In this document: piece by piece, positions 33,877 through 42,368 of the stretch
How positions within the stretch are numbered: position 1 is the first letter of the stretch
Layout of the letters: every line of letters starts with the position of its first letter
Assembly: GCF_007989085.1 (NCBI RefSeq)
Contig: NZ_BJVJ01000003.1
Location: 62,001-126,000 of the forward strand
DNA length: 64,000 nt
Direction of reading: 5' to 3'
Source of the DNA: Pseudonocardia sulfidoxydans NBRC 16205
Lineage (GTDB): Bacteria > Actinomycetota > Actinomycetes > Mycobacteriales > Pseudonocardiaceae
The notes under the pieces: generated by a model
What the model saw: only the letters and a program-made list of their open reading frames with translations
Database searches by the model: none
What the model was told of the DNA's origin: nothing
Program-made: the position numbers and the translations under genes

Positions 33877-34667
33877 CGGGCAACGGAGCCGCCCCGACCG
33901 CGACCGGAGGGCTGCTGGTCGAGCGCGCCGGCCCGGTGCTCGTGCTGACGATCGACCGCCCCCGGCGGCGCAACGCCGTGGACCTCGCGACGGCCCGGCT
34001 GATCAGCGCGGCGATCGACGAGCTGGACTCCGATCCCGAGCTGCGGGTCGGGGTGCTGACGGGCTCGTCGGGCTTCTTCTCGGCGGGCATGGACCTCGCG
34101 GCGTACTCGGCGACGGGGGAGCGTCCCGTCGACGAGCGGCGCGGCGGCTTCGGCATCGTCGGTGTCCCGCCGCGCAAGCCGATCGTCGCCGCCGTGGAGG
34201 GCCCGGCGCTGGGCGGCGGGTTCGAGATCGCCCTGGCCTGCGACCTGGTCGTCGCGGGGGAGAGCGCCTCGTTCGGGCTGCCGGAGGTCAAGCGCGGGCT
34301 GGTCGCGGCGGGCGGCGGTGTGCTGCGGTTGCCGCGGCTGGTGCCGCGCAACGTCGCGACGGAGGCGGTGCTCACCGGTCGTCCGCTGACGGCGGCACGC
34401 TGCCTGGAGCTGGGCCTGGTCAGCCGGGTCGTCGCCGACGGCGGCGCGCTCGCCGCGGCGAAGGAGCTGGCCGCGGAGATCGCGGGGAACGCCCCGCTGG
34501 CGGTGCAGGCGTCGAAGGCCGTGATGGCGGCGTCGGCGTTGTGGCCCGACGACGAGCTGTTCACCCGCCAGGAGCCGATGATCACCCAGGTCCGGACGTC
34601 GGAGGACGCGAAGGAGGGGGCGCGCGCGTTCGTCGAGAAGCGGGCGCCGCGCTGGCAGGGCCGATAG
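33873..34667 (+). CDS. Enoyl-CoA hydratase
   Basis: The 264-residue crotonase keeps both catalytic acids of hydratases: FEIALACD after the oxyanion loop GPALGGG, and Glu in GLPEVKRGL. It also has FSAGMDL. The C-terminal trimer helix ends EKRAPRWQGR. It should hydrate a 2-enoyl-CoA. It is the last gene of the importer-thiolase-SDR operon and converges on the acyl-CoA dehydrogenase 18 bases away. Confidence 0.92.
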   Translation: MTGNGAAPTATGGLLVERAGPVLVLTIDRPRRRNAVDLATARLISAAIDELDSDPELRVGVLTGSSGFFSAGMDLAAYSATGERPVDERRGGFGIVGVPPRKPIVAAVEGPALGGGFEIALACDLVVAGESASFGLPEVKRGLVAAGGGVLRLPRLVPRNVATEAVLTGRPLTAARCLELGLVSRVVADGGALAAAKELAAEIAGNAPLAVQASKAVMAASALWPDDELFTRQEPMITQVRTSEDAKEGARAFVEKRAPRWQGR

Positions 34668-34685
34668 CGCTCACAGGTTCGCGAA

Positions 34686-35828
34686 CTAGACCTCGTCGCA
34701 GAGGGCGCGGGCGATGCCCAGCTTGAGGACCTCCGAGGCGCCCTCGTAGATGCGCATCGGGCGGGCCTGGCGGTAGTAGCGCTCGATCGGGCTGTTCGCG
34801 ACGAGCCCCCAGCGGCCCATGACCTGCACGCACCGGTCGACGACGCGGCTCGCCGCCTCGGTCGCGGCCACCTTCGCCATCGACGAGCGGTTCAGTGCGC
34901 CGGCGGCGTCGTCACGGGCGGCGGCCGCGGCCTGGTAGGTGAGCAACCGGGCCATCTCGACGTCGTTCCACGAGTCGGCCAGCAGCTGGGCGACGGGACC
35001 GTGCTTGAGCAGGGGTCGGCCGAACTGTTCGCGGGTGCGGGCGTGGCGGGCGGCTTCGGCGAGCGCACCGGCGGCCAGTCCGCAGGCCGCGCCCGCGACG
35101 GACACCCGGAACACCGCGAGCGTGCCCAGGACCAGCGACATCGCCTTGCCCGGGACGCCGAGCCGGGCCTGCTGAGGCAGGACGACGTCGTCGAACTCCA
35201 CCTCGCCGAGCACGTGCGGGGCGATCAGCTCGGGGCTGGGGGTCGTGGTCAGACCGGGGGTGTCGGCCGGGACGAGCACCAGGGAGAGCCCGGCCTCCTC
35301 GGACACGAGCGTCACGAAGAAGTCGGCCGCGCCGGCGTTGGAGATGAACGACTTGGCCCCGCGGACGACGAGCGACCCGTCCTTCTCGGTCAGCGTCGTC
35401 GAGACGTTCTTGAGGTCGGAGCCCGCGTGCTCCTCGGTGAGCGCGAGCGCCGCGAGGGTCTCCAGCGACGCGACCCTGGGCAGCCACTGCGCGCGCTGCT
35501 CGTCGGTCCCGCCCACGGTGATGGCGTAGCTGCCGATGCCTTGGAGGGCGAACATGGAGTCGAGGTGCGACGACGCCCGCATGAACACCTCGCGGACCAG
35601 GCACACCGCGAGCGGGTCGACGCTCTCGGAGCGGCCACCGTAGGCCGCGGGGACCATGAGCCCGGACAACCCGCTGGCGCGCAACGCCTCCCGGATGCCG
35701 GGGTGGATCTCGCTCATTGCGTCGGCCTCGGCGGCGATGTCGGCGACGGACGCCGCAACGGCCTCGGCCTCCTCGCGCAGGGCCGTCTCGGCGGGCCCGA
35801 GACCGAACCACTTCTCCGTGGAGTCCAT
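34686..35828 (-). CDS. Acyl-CoA dehydrogenase
   Basis: The 380-residue flavoprotein follows the ACAD plan: N-terminal helices, ALTEEHAGSDL for flavin binding near 130, and the catalytic base in YEGASEV (Glu362). It likely makes the 2-enoyl-CoA used by the hydratase encoded next door. A TAnnnT element (TAACAT) lies exactly seven bases before the ATG with no ribosome site, so the mRNA should be leaderless. Confidence 0.94.
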   Translation of the reverse strand: MDSTEKWFGLGPAETALREEAEAVAASVADIAAEADAMSEIHPGIREALRASGLSGLMVPAAYGGRSESVDPLAVCLVREVFMRASSHLDSMFALQGIGSYAITVGGTDEQRAQWLPRVASLETLAALALTEEHAGSDLKNVSTTLTEKDGSLVVRGAKSFISNAGAADFFVTLVSEEAGLSLVLVPADTPGLTTTPSPELIAPHVLGEVEFDDVVLPQQARLGVPGKAMSLVLGTLAVFRVSVAGAACGLAAGALAEAARHARTREQFGRPLLKHGPVAQLLADSWNDVEMARLLTYQAAAAARDDAAGALNRSSMAKVAATEAASRVVDRCVQVMGRWGLVANSPIERYYRQARPMRIYEGASEVLKLGIARALCDEV

Positions 35829-35835
35829 GAATACT

Positions 35836-35841
35836 ATGTTA
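35836..35841 (-). promoter_or_regulatory. -10 element giving a leaderless acyl-CoA dehydrogenase mRNA
   Basis: On the complement, TAACAT is followed by AGTATTC and then the ATG, so transcription would begin at or next to the start codon. The flanking region is AT-rich (GCTAATAAAG) against a GC-rich background. No -35 consensus is evident. Confidence 0.5.
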
Positions 35842-35921
35842 CTTTATTAGCGGGCTGAGCGACAGGGCGGGCACGTCCCCCGGCCCCTCCATCCCGGTGT
35901 ACTCGACGAGGAGTGGTCACC

Positions 35922-36680
35922 ATGGCAGGCACTGTCTCGACCTCCGGTGGTCGGCGCACGGCGGAACTGGTCGGCGACGCGCCGTGGCTCTCGCGCCTCG
36001 AGGTCTCGACGCCCAAGTTCGTCGAGGGCCTCGCCCGCGTCGCCGACGTCATCACCACCGACGGAACGTTGCCCGTCGGCCTCAAGGCCCTGTTCGCCGC
36101 CGCGATCTGCGCGGTGAAGCGCGACGAGGCGCTGGTCGACCACTTCCTCGCCGTGGCCGCCAAGGCCGGGGTCGCGCGCGAGCACGCCGAGGGCGCCTCG
36201 GTCGGCCTGCTGATCTCCCGCGGTATCACCCCCCACCAGCTCTTCGTCGCCGCGACCGACGCCGCCTACGGCCCGGCCGACCACGCCGCCGCCGCGACCG
36301 ACGCGACCGACTCGTTCGACGCCGACGTCCCCGGCGCCTACGCCTACTTCGAGCGCTACTTCGGGTTCGTGCCCGACTACGTCGAGCTCCTCGGCGACCG
36401 CGTCGGCGCCGGCCTGGAGGGCTACTTCCTCATGCGCGAGTCGTCGCTGGGCGAGACGCCGCTGCCCGCGATGGACATGGAGCTGCTGCTCTGCGCGGTC
36501 AACGCCGCCGAGTACCAGCCGCGGTTCGTCGCCATCCACTCCCGCGGCGCCCGGCGCGCCGGCGCGACCGAGGAGCAGCTCGTCGAGGCCACGCTCGTCG
36601 CGATGCCCTTCGCCGGCGTCGCGAGCTGGCTGCCCGCGGCCCAGGGCGTCATCGACTCGCGCGACGTCGCCGATTCCTGA
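35922..36680 (+). CDS. Carboxymuconolactone decarboxylase-family protein
   Basis: The 252-residue all-helical protein looks like a CMD-fold protein with two related halves; conserved-type segments are AAAICAVKRDEALVDHF and IHSRGARRAGATEEQLVEA. The AhpD CxxC is absent, in contrast to the 12544 protein, which argues against peroxidase activity. AGGAG eight bases before the ATG supports the start. It forms a pair with the SnoaL-like gene 38 bases downstream. Function unknown. Confidence 0.72.
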   Translation: MAGTVSTSGGRRTAELVGDAPWLSRLEVSTPKFVEGLARVADVITTDGTLPVGLKALFAAAICAVKRDEALVDHFLAVAAKAGVAREHAEGASVGLLISRGITPHQLFVAATDAAYGPADHAAAATDATDSFDADVPGAYAYFERYFGFVPDYVELLGDRVGAGLEGYFLMRESSLGETPLPAMDMELLLCAVNAAEYQPRFVAIHSRGARRAGATEEQLVEATLVAMPFAGVASWLPAAQGVIDSRDVADS

Positions 36681-36718
36681 ACCTCGCATCTCCCGCCACC
36701 ACGAGAGGACGCCGCACC

Positions 36719-37270
36719 ATGGCTGTGCTGGATCTGAAGAAGGGCTGGGACAGCTACGACGAGCTGGCCCGCAAGACCGACAACCCCCGCCACAAGGCGA
36801 TCCTGGAAGTCATGAAGGACCACATCAAGTGGGAGGTCCTCGGCTACCCGGACAAGGTGCTGGAGACCGTCGCCGAGGGCGGGGTCTACAAGTTCTGGGG
36901 GCTGGGCGCCTACGTGGAGCTGCCCGACTTCGACGCGATCCGCGGCTTCTACCAGGGCATGGTCGACGACGGCACCAACGTGCTGCAGCTCGACATCGAC
37001 CACCTGGCCGTCGCCGACTGGGGCATCGCCGCGCACGGCACCTGGCACCAGGCGTTCCCCGGCGACAAGGTGCCGGTCGTGGAGGTCGACGACCCGAGCG
37101 CGAAGTACCTGGTCAGCAGTCGGTTGGCCTGGTTCTTCCCGTTCTCCGAGGGCCCCGAGCCCAAGCTGGTCAGCGAGCTCGTCTACTTCGACCCGGCGCC
37201 GACCGCGGTCCGCAAGCTCGACCCGTCGGAGAAGCTCTACGACGAGCTCTCCGAGGCCGTGTTCAGCTGA
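36719..37270 (+). CDS. SnoaL-like (NTF2-fold) protein
   Basis: The 183-residue protein has a SnoaL-type arrangement of helices and strands, with YKFWGLGAYVELPDFDAIRG (about 57-76) forming the pocket entrance. It has no signal peptide. GAGAGGA precedes the ATG. With the CMD-family gene it forms a two-gene operon between the acyl-CoA dehydrogenase and a GntR regulator. A ring isomerase, cyclase or hydratase role is possible but unproved. Confidence 0.72.
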   Translation: MAVLDLKKGWDSYDELARKTDNPRHKAILEVMKDHIKWEVLGYPDKVLETVAEGGVYKFWGLGAYVELPDFDAIRGFYQGMVDDGTNVLQLDIDHLAVADWGIAAHGTWHQAFPGDKVPVVEVDDPSAKYLVSSRLAWFFPFSEGPEPKLVSELVYFDPAPTAVRKLDPSEKLYDELSEAVFS

Positions 37271-37277
37271 TGCCGGA

Positions 37278-37309
37278 CGGTGGCGCGCCACCGGGGACCA
37301 TGTCCCCGG
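37278..37309. terminator. Paired hairpins after the SnoaL-like gene
   Basis: CGGTGGCGCGCCACCG (37278-37293) is a perfect 16-bp palindrome, overlapping by three bases CCGGGGAC-CAT-GTCCCCGG (37291-37309), a strong 8-bp stem. The position just after the stop at 37270 fits transcription termination, though no U-run follows, as is common in high-GC actinobacteria. Confidence 0.5.
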
Positions 37310-37464
37310 CCTGAGAGAGCGGCCCGACCGGTGAGGGTAGCCTCTGCGCCACCCGATCGGGCCCGTACCGTCGTGAAGGACGGATTGCTGAGTATCATCG
37401 TCAGGATCTGGGTCGGCCTCGACCCGGGCCGACAGCAGTCCGGGTCGTAGAGCAGGGAGCCGAC

Positions 37465-38238
37465 ATGTCCGTCGTCCGCAGGGACGTCCCGCCGCGCTCG
37501 GCGCCGACGGGGATGCCGCCCAAGCGTGCCACCGTCATCGCGCAGCGGATCGTCAAGGAGATCAAGGACCGCAACCTGGCACCGGGCAGCCACCTGCCGC
37601 CCGAGCGCGACATGCTCGAGACCTACAACGTCGGCCGCAACACGCTGCGCGAGGCGTTGCGGGTCCTGGAGCTGCAGGGCGTGCTGACCATCCGTCCGGG
37701 CCCCGGCGGTGGGCCGGTGATCACCTCGCCGGACTCGCGGCACCTGGCCAGCACGCTCGCGCTGTTGATGCAGTTCGCCGACACCCCGTTCCGTGCGGTG
37801 ATCGAGACGCGTCAGCTGCTGGAGCCGATCACGGCCCGGCTGTGCGCCGAGCGGGGCGACACCGGGCTGCTGGCCGACCTGCGGCACTCGGTCGACCGGA
37901 TGGGCGAGAGCCTCGACGACCGCGACGCGTTCCTCGCCGAGAACCGCCGCTTCCACGACCTCGTGGCGTGGGGCTCGGACAACCCGCTGTTCGGCTACTG
38001 CATCAACTCGCTGCACTGGATCACCGACGGCACGGTGCTGGGTGTCGAGTATCCGCGCCGGTTCCGCAAGCTCGTCTGGCAGGCGCACGACGCGGTGTGC
38101 ATCGGGATCGAGTCCGGCGAGGGCGACAAGGCCGAGGCCGCGATGCGCGCGCACATGGACGACACGCTCACCTACTTCGAGCGGCACTACCAGCGGCAGA
38201 TGGACGAGGTCCTGAGCTGGGAGATGTACGGCACCTGA
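37465..38238 (+). CDS. FadR-type GntR transcriptional regulator
   Basis: The 257-residue protein has a GntR winged helix (about 22-90; LPPERDMLETYNVGRNTLRE) and an FCD effector domain with the His/Asp metal-binding pattern (ENRRFHDLV, AHDAVCIGIE, AMRAHMDDT). FadR/FCD regulators sense acyl-CoAs or organic acids. GGGAG precedes the ATG. It lies alone just upstream of the long 38420-46220 operon, so local control of the pathway is likely. The upstream gap has only a TATCAT-like -10 near 37387. Confidence 0.92.
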   Translation: MSVVRRDVPPRSAPTGMPPKRATVIAQRIVKEIKDRNLAPGSHLPPERDMLETYNVGRNTLREALRVLELQGVLTIRPGPGGGPVITSPDSRHLASTLALLMQFADTPFRAVIETRQLLEPITARLCAERGDTGLLADLRHSVDRMGESLDDRDAFLAENRRFHDLVAWGSDNPLFGYCINSLHWITDGTVLGVEYPRRFRKLVWQAHDAVCIGIESGEGDKAEAAMRAHMDDTLTYFERHYQRQMDEVLSWEMYGT

Positions 38239-38259
38239 CCCACGTCGCACCTGGCTCCA

Positions 38260-38294
38260 CGGCGCCGTCTCCCGCATCCTGGGAGGCGGCGCCG
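38260..38294 (+). terminator. Rho-independent-like hairpin after the GntR gene
   Basis: CGGCGCCGTCTCCC pairs with GGGAGGCGGCGCCG through a 7-base loop, 13 Watson-Crick pairs and one wobble pair. It lies 21 bases after the stop of the regulator and before the promoter region of the 38420 operon. Confidence 0.65.
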
Positions 38295-38419
38295 TCGCAT
38301 GTGGCGGATTCGGACCTGGTTCGGTGCTGCTGTTAATGATATACAGAGATTCGGGCGCTGATCGGTGGTCGGCGCCGCACGGGAACTCCGCAGGAACGAC
38401 GACGACGTCAGGACGGCGC

Positions 38420-39289
38420 ATGGACGGCAAGACGCTGCTGGAGCGGGAGCAGGACCACCCGCAGGACATCGTGGTCGAGCGCGACCGCGGCCGGATCTGC
38501 ACCATGGACTCGGCCCGCTACGTCGACGCCCGCAACACCGGGCGCGACGTCGTCGTCCCGGCCTCCTACGTCGGTGTCCTGCCCGCACGGATGATGGCGA
38601 TCCACCGCCCGCGTGGCGTCATCGGGCACGACGCCTGTGTCGGCAAGGACGGCGCCGGCATCGCCGGCCTCTGGTACCTCGAGGCACTCGGGATCCCCGC
38701 GGCGACCGCCGACGGCATGACCGCCGAGATGGGCAACGGCGAGGACCTCTACACCAACGGCATCGTCAAGCACGTCAACTACGTCGCCGAGACGTGCGGC
38801 GTGAAGCCCGGCATGCCCGTCCGCGAGGCCGCGGAGATCCTGCTGGCCAACGACCCCACCGACGTCGAGGTCGGCAACAAGGTCCGCCGCGAGATCATGG
38901 AGACCCACCCGAGCGGGCGGCGCGTCGTCGTCACCGACTCGATCGTCTGGGCCTACCCCGAGGACGAGAACCGCAGCGTGCTCGTCACCGCCGGGCACAC
39001 CGGCCGCAGCGGCGCCAAGTTCCTGCTCGAGGCGAGCCCCTGGGGGTTCATCTGCCACGACGGCGGCATGAGCAAGAACCGCTCCGGCGTGTCCGGGCTG
39101 GTCACCGCCGACGAGGCGGGCCTCGCGGGCGCCTGCATCGACGGCACCACCGCCCCGGTCGGCGACGCGTTCCTCGGCTACGAGCACGGCCTGATCAGCG
39201 CGCACAACGAGGCCGCCGCGAAGCGTGGCGTCGAGGTCGGGATGACGGTCAAGGAGGCCGCGCACCGATTGCTGCTGGGTGGAGAGTGA
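38420..39289 (+). CDS. Unrecognised protein with internal duplication, paralog 2
   Basis: The 289-residue protein has two repeats, about 22-142 and 164-286. Aligned pairs include RGVIGHDACVGKDGAGIAGL (65-84) with WGFICHDGGMSKNRSGVSGL (208-227), and GVKPGMPVREAAEILL with GVEVGMTVKEAAHRLL. HD, the Gly-rich turn and the AA..LL end are kept in both. It is the paralog of 19952. No known family is recognised; an enzyme with a pseudo-twofold active site is one possibility. It overlaps the DUF35 gene by GTGA and heads a long catabolic operon. Confidence 0.82.
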   Translation: MDGKTLLEREQDHPQDIVVERDRGRICTMDSARYVDARNTGRDVVVPASYVGVLPARMMAIHRPRGVIGHDACVGKDGAGIAGLWYLEALGIPAATADGMTAEMGNGEDLYTNGIVKHVNYVAETCGVKPGMPVREAAEILLANDPTDVEVGNKVRREIMETHPSGRRVVVTDSIVWAYPEDENRSVLVTAGHTGRSGAKFLLEASPWGFICHDGGMSKNRSGVSGLVTADEAGLAGACIDGTTAPVGDAFLGYEHGLISAHNEAAAKRGVEVGMTVKEAAHRLLLGGE

Positions 39290-39675
39290 CCGTCACCGAT
39301 CCCGGGCTGACCGACCTCTTCTGGGAGGCGGTCGGGCGGCGTGAGCTCGTCCGCCCCGTCTGCGGCGACTGCGGGCGCAACTTCTTCACCCCGCAGGTCG
39401 CGTGCCCCGCGTGTCTGTCGGAGAACTGGGCCTACGAGCGCTCCGATGGCCGCGGCCGCGTCTACTCGGCGACGGTCGTGCACAAGCCGCCGAGCCCCGG
39501 GTTCGCCGTACCGTTCCGGCTGGGCATCGTCGACCTCGACGAGGGCTGGAGCATGCTCGCCGAGCTCGTCGACGGCCCCGACGGGCGGCTCCCGGCGATC
39601 GACGCACCCGTGCGCGTGACGTGGATCGAGCGCGAGGGCCGGGTCCTGCCGGCGTTCACGGAGGACCCGGCATGA
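39286..39675 (+). CDS. DUF35 OB-fold and zinc-ribbon protein
   Basis: The 129-residue protein begins with the DUF35 helix (LTDLFWEAVGRRELVRPVC) and a zinc ribbon (CGDC ... CPAC) followed by the OB-fold with YSATVVHKPP and RLGIVDLDEGW. It overlaps its neighbours on both sides (GTGA and ATGA) and directly precedes a Cys-less thiolase-fold gene, the arrangement known for Ltp2-ChsH2 retro-aldolases of steroid side-chain degradation. It probably forms a complex with that protein. Confidence 0.88.
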   Translation: MTVTDPGLTDLFWEAVGRRELVRPVCGDCGRNFFTPQVACPACLSENWAYERSDGRGRVYSATVVHKPPSPGFAVPFRLGIVDLDEGWSMLAELVDGPDGRLPAIDAPVRVTWIEREGRVLPAFTEDPA

Positions 39676-40829
39676 ACCTGTCCGACGTCGCGATCGTCGG
39701 GGTCGGGCTGACCCCGCAACAGAAGCGCTCCGACCGCAACTCCCTGCAGGTCGCCCTCGATGCCGCGAAGCTCGCCCTGGCCGACGCGGGCCTGCACCAC
39801 ACCGACCTCGACGGCATCGCCGCCCGCTGGCCCGGCCCCGGCGGCACGGTGCTCGCCCCCGGCTCGGCCGACTGGTCCACACTGCTGGGCGTCCCGCTCG
39901 ACTGGATCGGCGACTCCTACCCGCAGGGCGTCCCCGCGCTCGTCGACGCCGCCGGTGCCATCCTCACCGGCCAGGCCACGACGGTGCTCATCACCGGCGG
40001 GCAGGCCGGCGTCCTCGGCGGCGGCCGGGTCGCGGCCTACACCCAGCCCGGCAACGAGTTCGTCGCGCCGTTCGGGGCGTTCACCTCGGCGCATTTCGCC
40101 CTGGTGGCGCAACGCCACCTCGCCCGCCATCCCCATGCGCGGCAAGGGATGGCGGAGATCGCGGCGACGATCCGCAACGTCGGATCCGCCAACCCCGAGG
40201 CCGTCATGGCCGGGCGCGGCCCCTACACCGCCGACGACGTCCTGGCGGCACCGCCGATCGTCGACCCCTTCACGCTGCTCGACCTGTGCCTGGCCTCGGA
40301 GGGTGGCGCGGCCGTGATCGTCACGACCCTCGAACGGGCGCGCGACCTGCCGCACCCGCCGATCGTCGTGCTCGGCGCGGGGATGGAGTGGCTGCGTCAG
40401 CAGTACGTCGACCCGGCCCGCTACGAGCAGACGTGGACGATCGGCGCCGCCGCCGCGCGCAAGGCGTTCGGACAGGCCGGGCTCGGCCCGTCCGACGTCG
40501 ACGTCGCCCAGCTCTACGACGTCAACTCCCTCGAGGTCGCCCGCCAGTTCGAGGCGCTGGGCTTCTGCGGGCCCGGCGAGGGCACCGACTTCGCGCGCGC
40601 CACCGGTATCGGCCTCGACGGCAAGCTCCCCACCTGCACCGACGGCGGGCTGCTGGCCTGCAGCCACATCGGGTGGGGCGGGCCGACGCTCAAGCTCGTC
40701 GAGGCCGTCCGCCAGCTGCGCGGCGAGTGCGGCGACCGGCAGGTCGCCGGCGCCGAGGTCGCGATCGCATCGGGCGCCGGTTCGGGCGCCCAGTACTACA
40801 ACCTCGCGCTGCTCGGCCGGGCGCGGTAA
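39672..40829 (+). CDS. Thiolase-fold protein without nucleophilic Cys, Ltp2-like
   Basis: The 385-residue thiolase-superfamily protein has ITGGQAG where the nucleophilic Cys is expected (about 107-113) and SHIGWGG in place of GHPLGATG. Tyr282 in QLYDVNSLEV matches the region where Ltp2 aldolases have a catalytic Tyr. With the coupled DUF35 gene, a retro-aldolase acting on a beta-hydroxyacyl-CoA with a tertiary alcohol is the best hypothesis. Compare the Cys-containing thiolase at 1947. Confidence 0.82.
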   Translation: MNLSDVAIVGVGLTPQQKRSDRNSLQVALDAAKLALADAGLHHTDLDGIAARWPGPGGTVLAPGSADWSTLLGVPLDWIGDSYPQGVPALVDAAGAILTGQATTVLITGGQAGVLGGGRVAAYTQPGNEFVAPFGAFTSAHFALVAQRHLARHPHARQGMAEIAATIRNVGSANPEAVMAGRGPYTADDVLAAPPIVDPFTLLDLCLASEGGAAVIVTTLERARDLPHPPIVVLGAGMEWLRQQYVDPARYEQTWTIGAAAARKAFGQAGLGPSDVDVAQLYDVNSLEVARQFEALGFCGPGEGTDFARATGIGLDGKLPTCTDGGLLACSHIGWGGPTLKLVEAVRQLRGECGDRQVAGAEVAIASGAGSGAQYYNLALLGRAR

Positions 40830-40846
40830 CTCGGGAGGAGACGCTC

Positions 40847-41989
40847 ATGACGACCATCGAGGCGCCCCGGAGCGCCGAACAGACCGATCCCAAGAAGACC
40901 GGGATCATCGACTCGGACGTGCACCCGAACTTCGTCAACGGCATCCGGGACCTCACCCCGTACATGACCGAGACGTGGCGCAACCGGCTCGGTGTCAGCG
41001 GTGACGACTGGGCGAAGGGCATGGCCGCCGCCCAGTTCACGCTGCCGCTGGACTACCTCTACATCAACGCCGCCGGCGCCTACCGCGAGGACGCGGCGCG
41101 CCCGGGGATGCCGCCCGCGACCGACCCGGACTTCACCGCGCAGCACCTGCTCGACAAGCACGGCATCTACCGGGCCGTCCTGCTGGCCGGGCAGTGCCTG
41201 GGCATCGGCGCGATGCCCGACGGCATGGTCGCCGCGACCATCGCGTCGGCCTACAACGAGTGGATGTGCGAGCGCTGGCTGCAGAACGACGTCCGCTGGC
41301 GCGGCGCGCTCGTCGTCGCCCCGCAGGACCCGGAGGCCGCGGTCGCCGAGATCGACCGGGTCGCGAAGCGTGACGGCATCGTCGCCGTCTTCATGCCGCT
41401 GGGCGAGATCCTGATGGGGGAGAAGCACTACTGGCCCATCTACGAGGCCTGTGCCCGCCACGAGCTGCCGCTGATCGTGCACCCGTCGGGCTGCGAGAAC
41501 GTCTTCGCCAAGGCCCCGCGGATGGCCGGCACGCCCACGTTCTACCTGGAGTGGCACACCGCGCTCGGCCAGATCCACCAGTCGAACACGCTGTCGATGA
41601 TCTGCCACGGCGTGTTCGAGAAGTTCCCGAAGCTGAAGTACATCATCGCCGAGGGCGGCTTCCTGTGGGCGCTCGAGGTCATGTGGAAGCTCGACCGTGA
41701 CTGGAAGGGCCTGCGCAACGAGGTCCCGTGGCTGACCAGGCCGCCGTCGGAGTACCTGCTCGACCACATCCGCTTCACGACGCAGCCGTTCATCGAGCCG
41801 CACGACCCGAGGCACGTCGGGCCGCTGATGGAGATGCTGCACGCCGACCGGACGCTGATGTTCTCCTCCGACTACCCGCACTGGGACTTCGACAACCCGC
41901 AGCGCTCGCTGCAGGCCGTGTCGAAGGAGCTGCGGCAGAAGATCCTCGTCGACACCCCGCGCGCCGTCTACGGAGACCGCCTTGACTGA
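40847..41989 (+). CDS. Amidohydrolase-2 (ACMSD-like) metal-dependent hydrolase
   Basis: The 380-residue TIM-barrel protein carries the metal motif DSDVH (Asp24, His26), a central His in LIVHPSG, a late His in CHGVFEKFP and Asp in FSSDYPHWDF. The amidohydrolase-2 family includes decarboxylases (ACMSD, resorcylate) and ring hydrolases. GGAGGAG precedes the ATG. It is followed, with an 8-base overlap, by a Rieske ferredoxin, suggesting a step near ring oxidation. Confidence 0.88.
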   Translation: MTTIEAPRSAEQTDPKKTGIIDSDVHPNFVNGIRDLTPYMTETWRNRLGVSGDDWAKGMAAAQFTLPLDYLYINAAGAYREDAARPGMPPATDPDFTAQHLLDKHGIYRAVLLAGQCLGIGAMPDGMVAATIASAYNEWMCERWLQNDVRWRGALVVAPQDPEAAVAEIDRVAKRDGIVAVFMPLGEILMGEKHYWPIYEACARHELPLIVHPSGCENVFAKAPRMAGTPTFYLEWHTALGQIHQSNTLSMICHGVFEKFPKLKYIIAEGGFLWALEVMWKLDRDWKGLRNEVPWLTRPPSEYLLDHIRFTTQPFIEPHDPRHVGPLMEMLHADRTLMFSSDYPHWDFDNPQRSLQAVSKELRQKILVDTPRAVYGDRLD

Positions 41990-42353
41990 GACTGTCGCCC
42001 GCACCCGACACGTCGTCGAGAAGCTCGAGAACTTCCCCTGGGGTGATCGGCGGATCGTCGAGATCGACGGCCGCTCGATCGGCGTGATCAACGTCGGCGG
42101 CACCTTCCACGCCCTGCGCAACAACTGCCCGCACCACGGCGCACCCCTGTGTGAGGGCGTGGTCAAGGGGACGATGGACGACACCCCGGCCCACGAGTAC
42201 TCCTACGTCCGCCACAACGAGTACATCGTCTGCCCGTGGCACGGCTACGAGTTCACGCTCGCCACGGGCCGCTCGCTCGTCGAGCCGGACAAGCTGCGCG
42301 TGCGCACCTACGAGGTGGCGGTCGAGGGCGACGACGTCGTCCTCTACGTCTGA
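41982..42353 (+). CDS. Rieske [2Fe-2S] ferredoxin-like protein
   Basis: The 123-residue protein has both Rieske ligand pairs, CPHHG (Cys49, His51) and CPWHG (Cys84, His87), without an oxygenase domain. The TTG at 41982 is the start in frame, overlapping the amidohydrolase by eight bases. It could supply electrons to an oxygenase, yet no Rieske oxygenase alpha subunit is in the window; a P450 or an outside partner is possible. A roughly 20-residue insertion (KGTMDDTPAHEYSYVRH) separates the pairs. Confidence 0.9.
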   Translation: MTETVARTRHVVEKLENFPWGDRRIVEIDGRSIGVINVGGTFHALRNNCPHHGAPLCEGVVKGTMDDTPAHEYSYVRHNEYIVCPWHGYEFTLATGRSLVEPDKLRVRTYEVAVEGDDVVLYV

Positions 42354-42368
42354 TCGGGAGAGCCCAGC

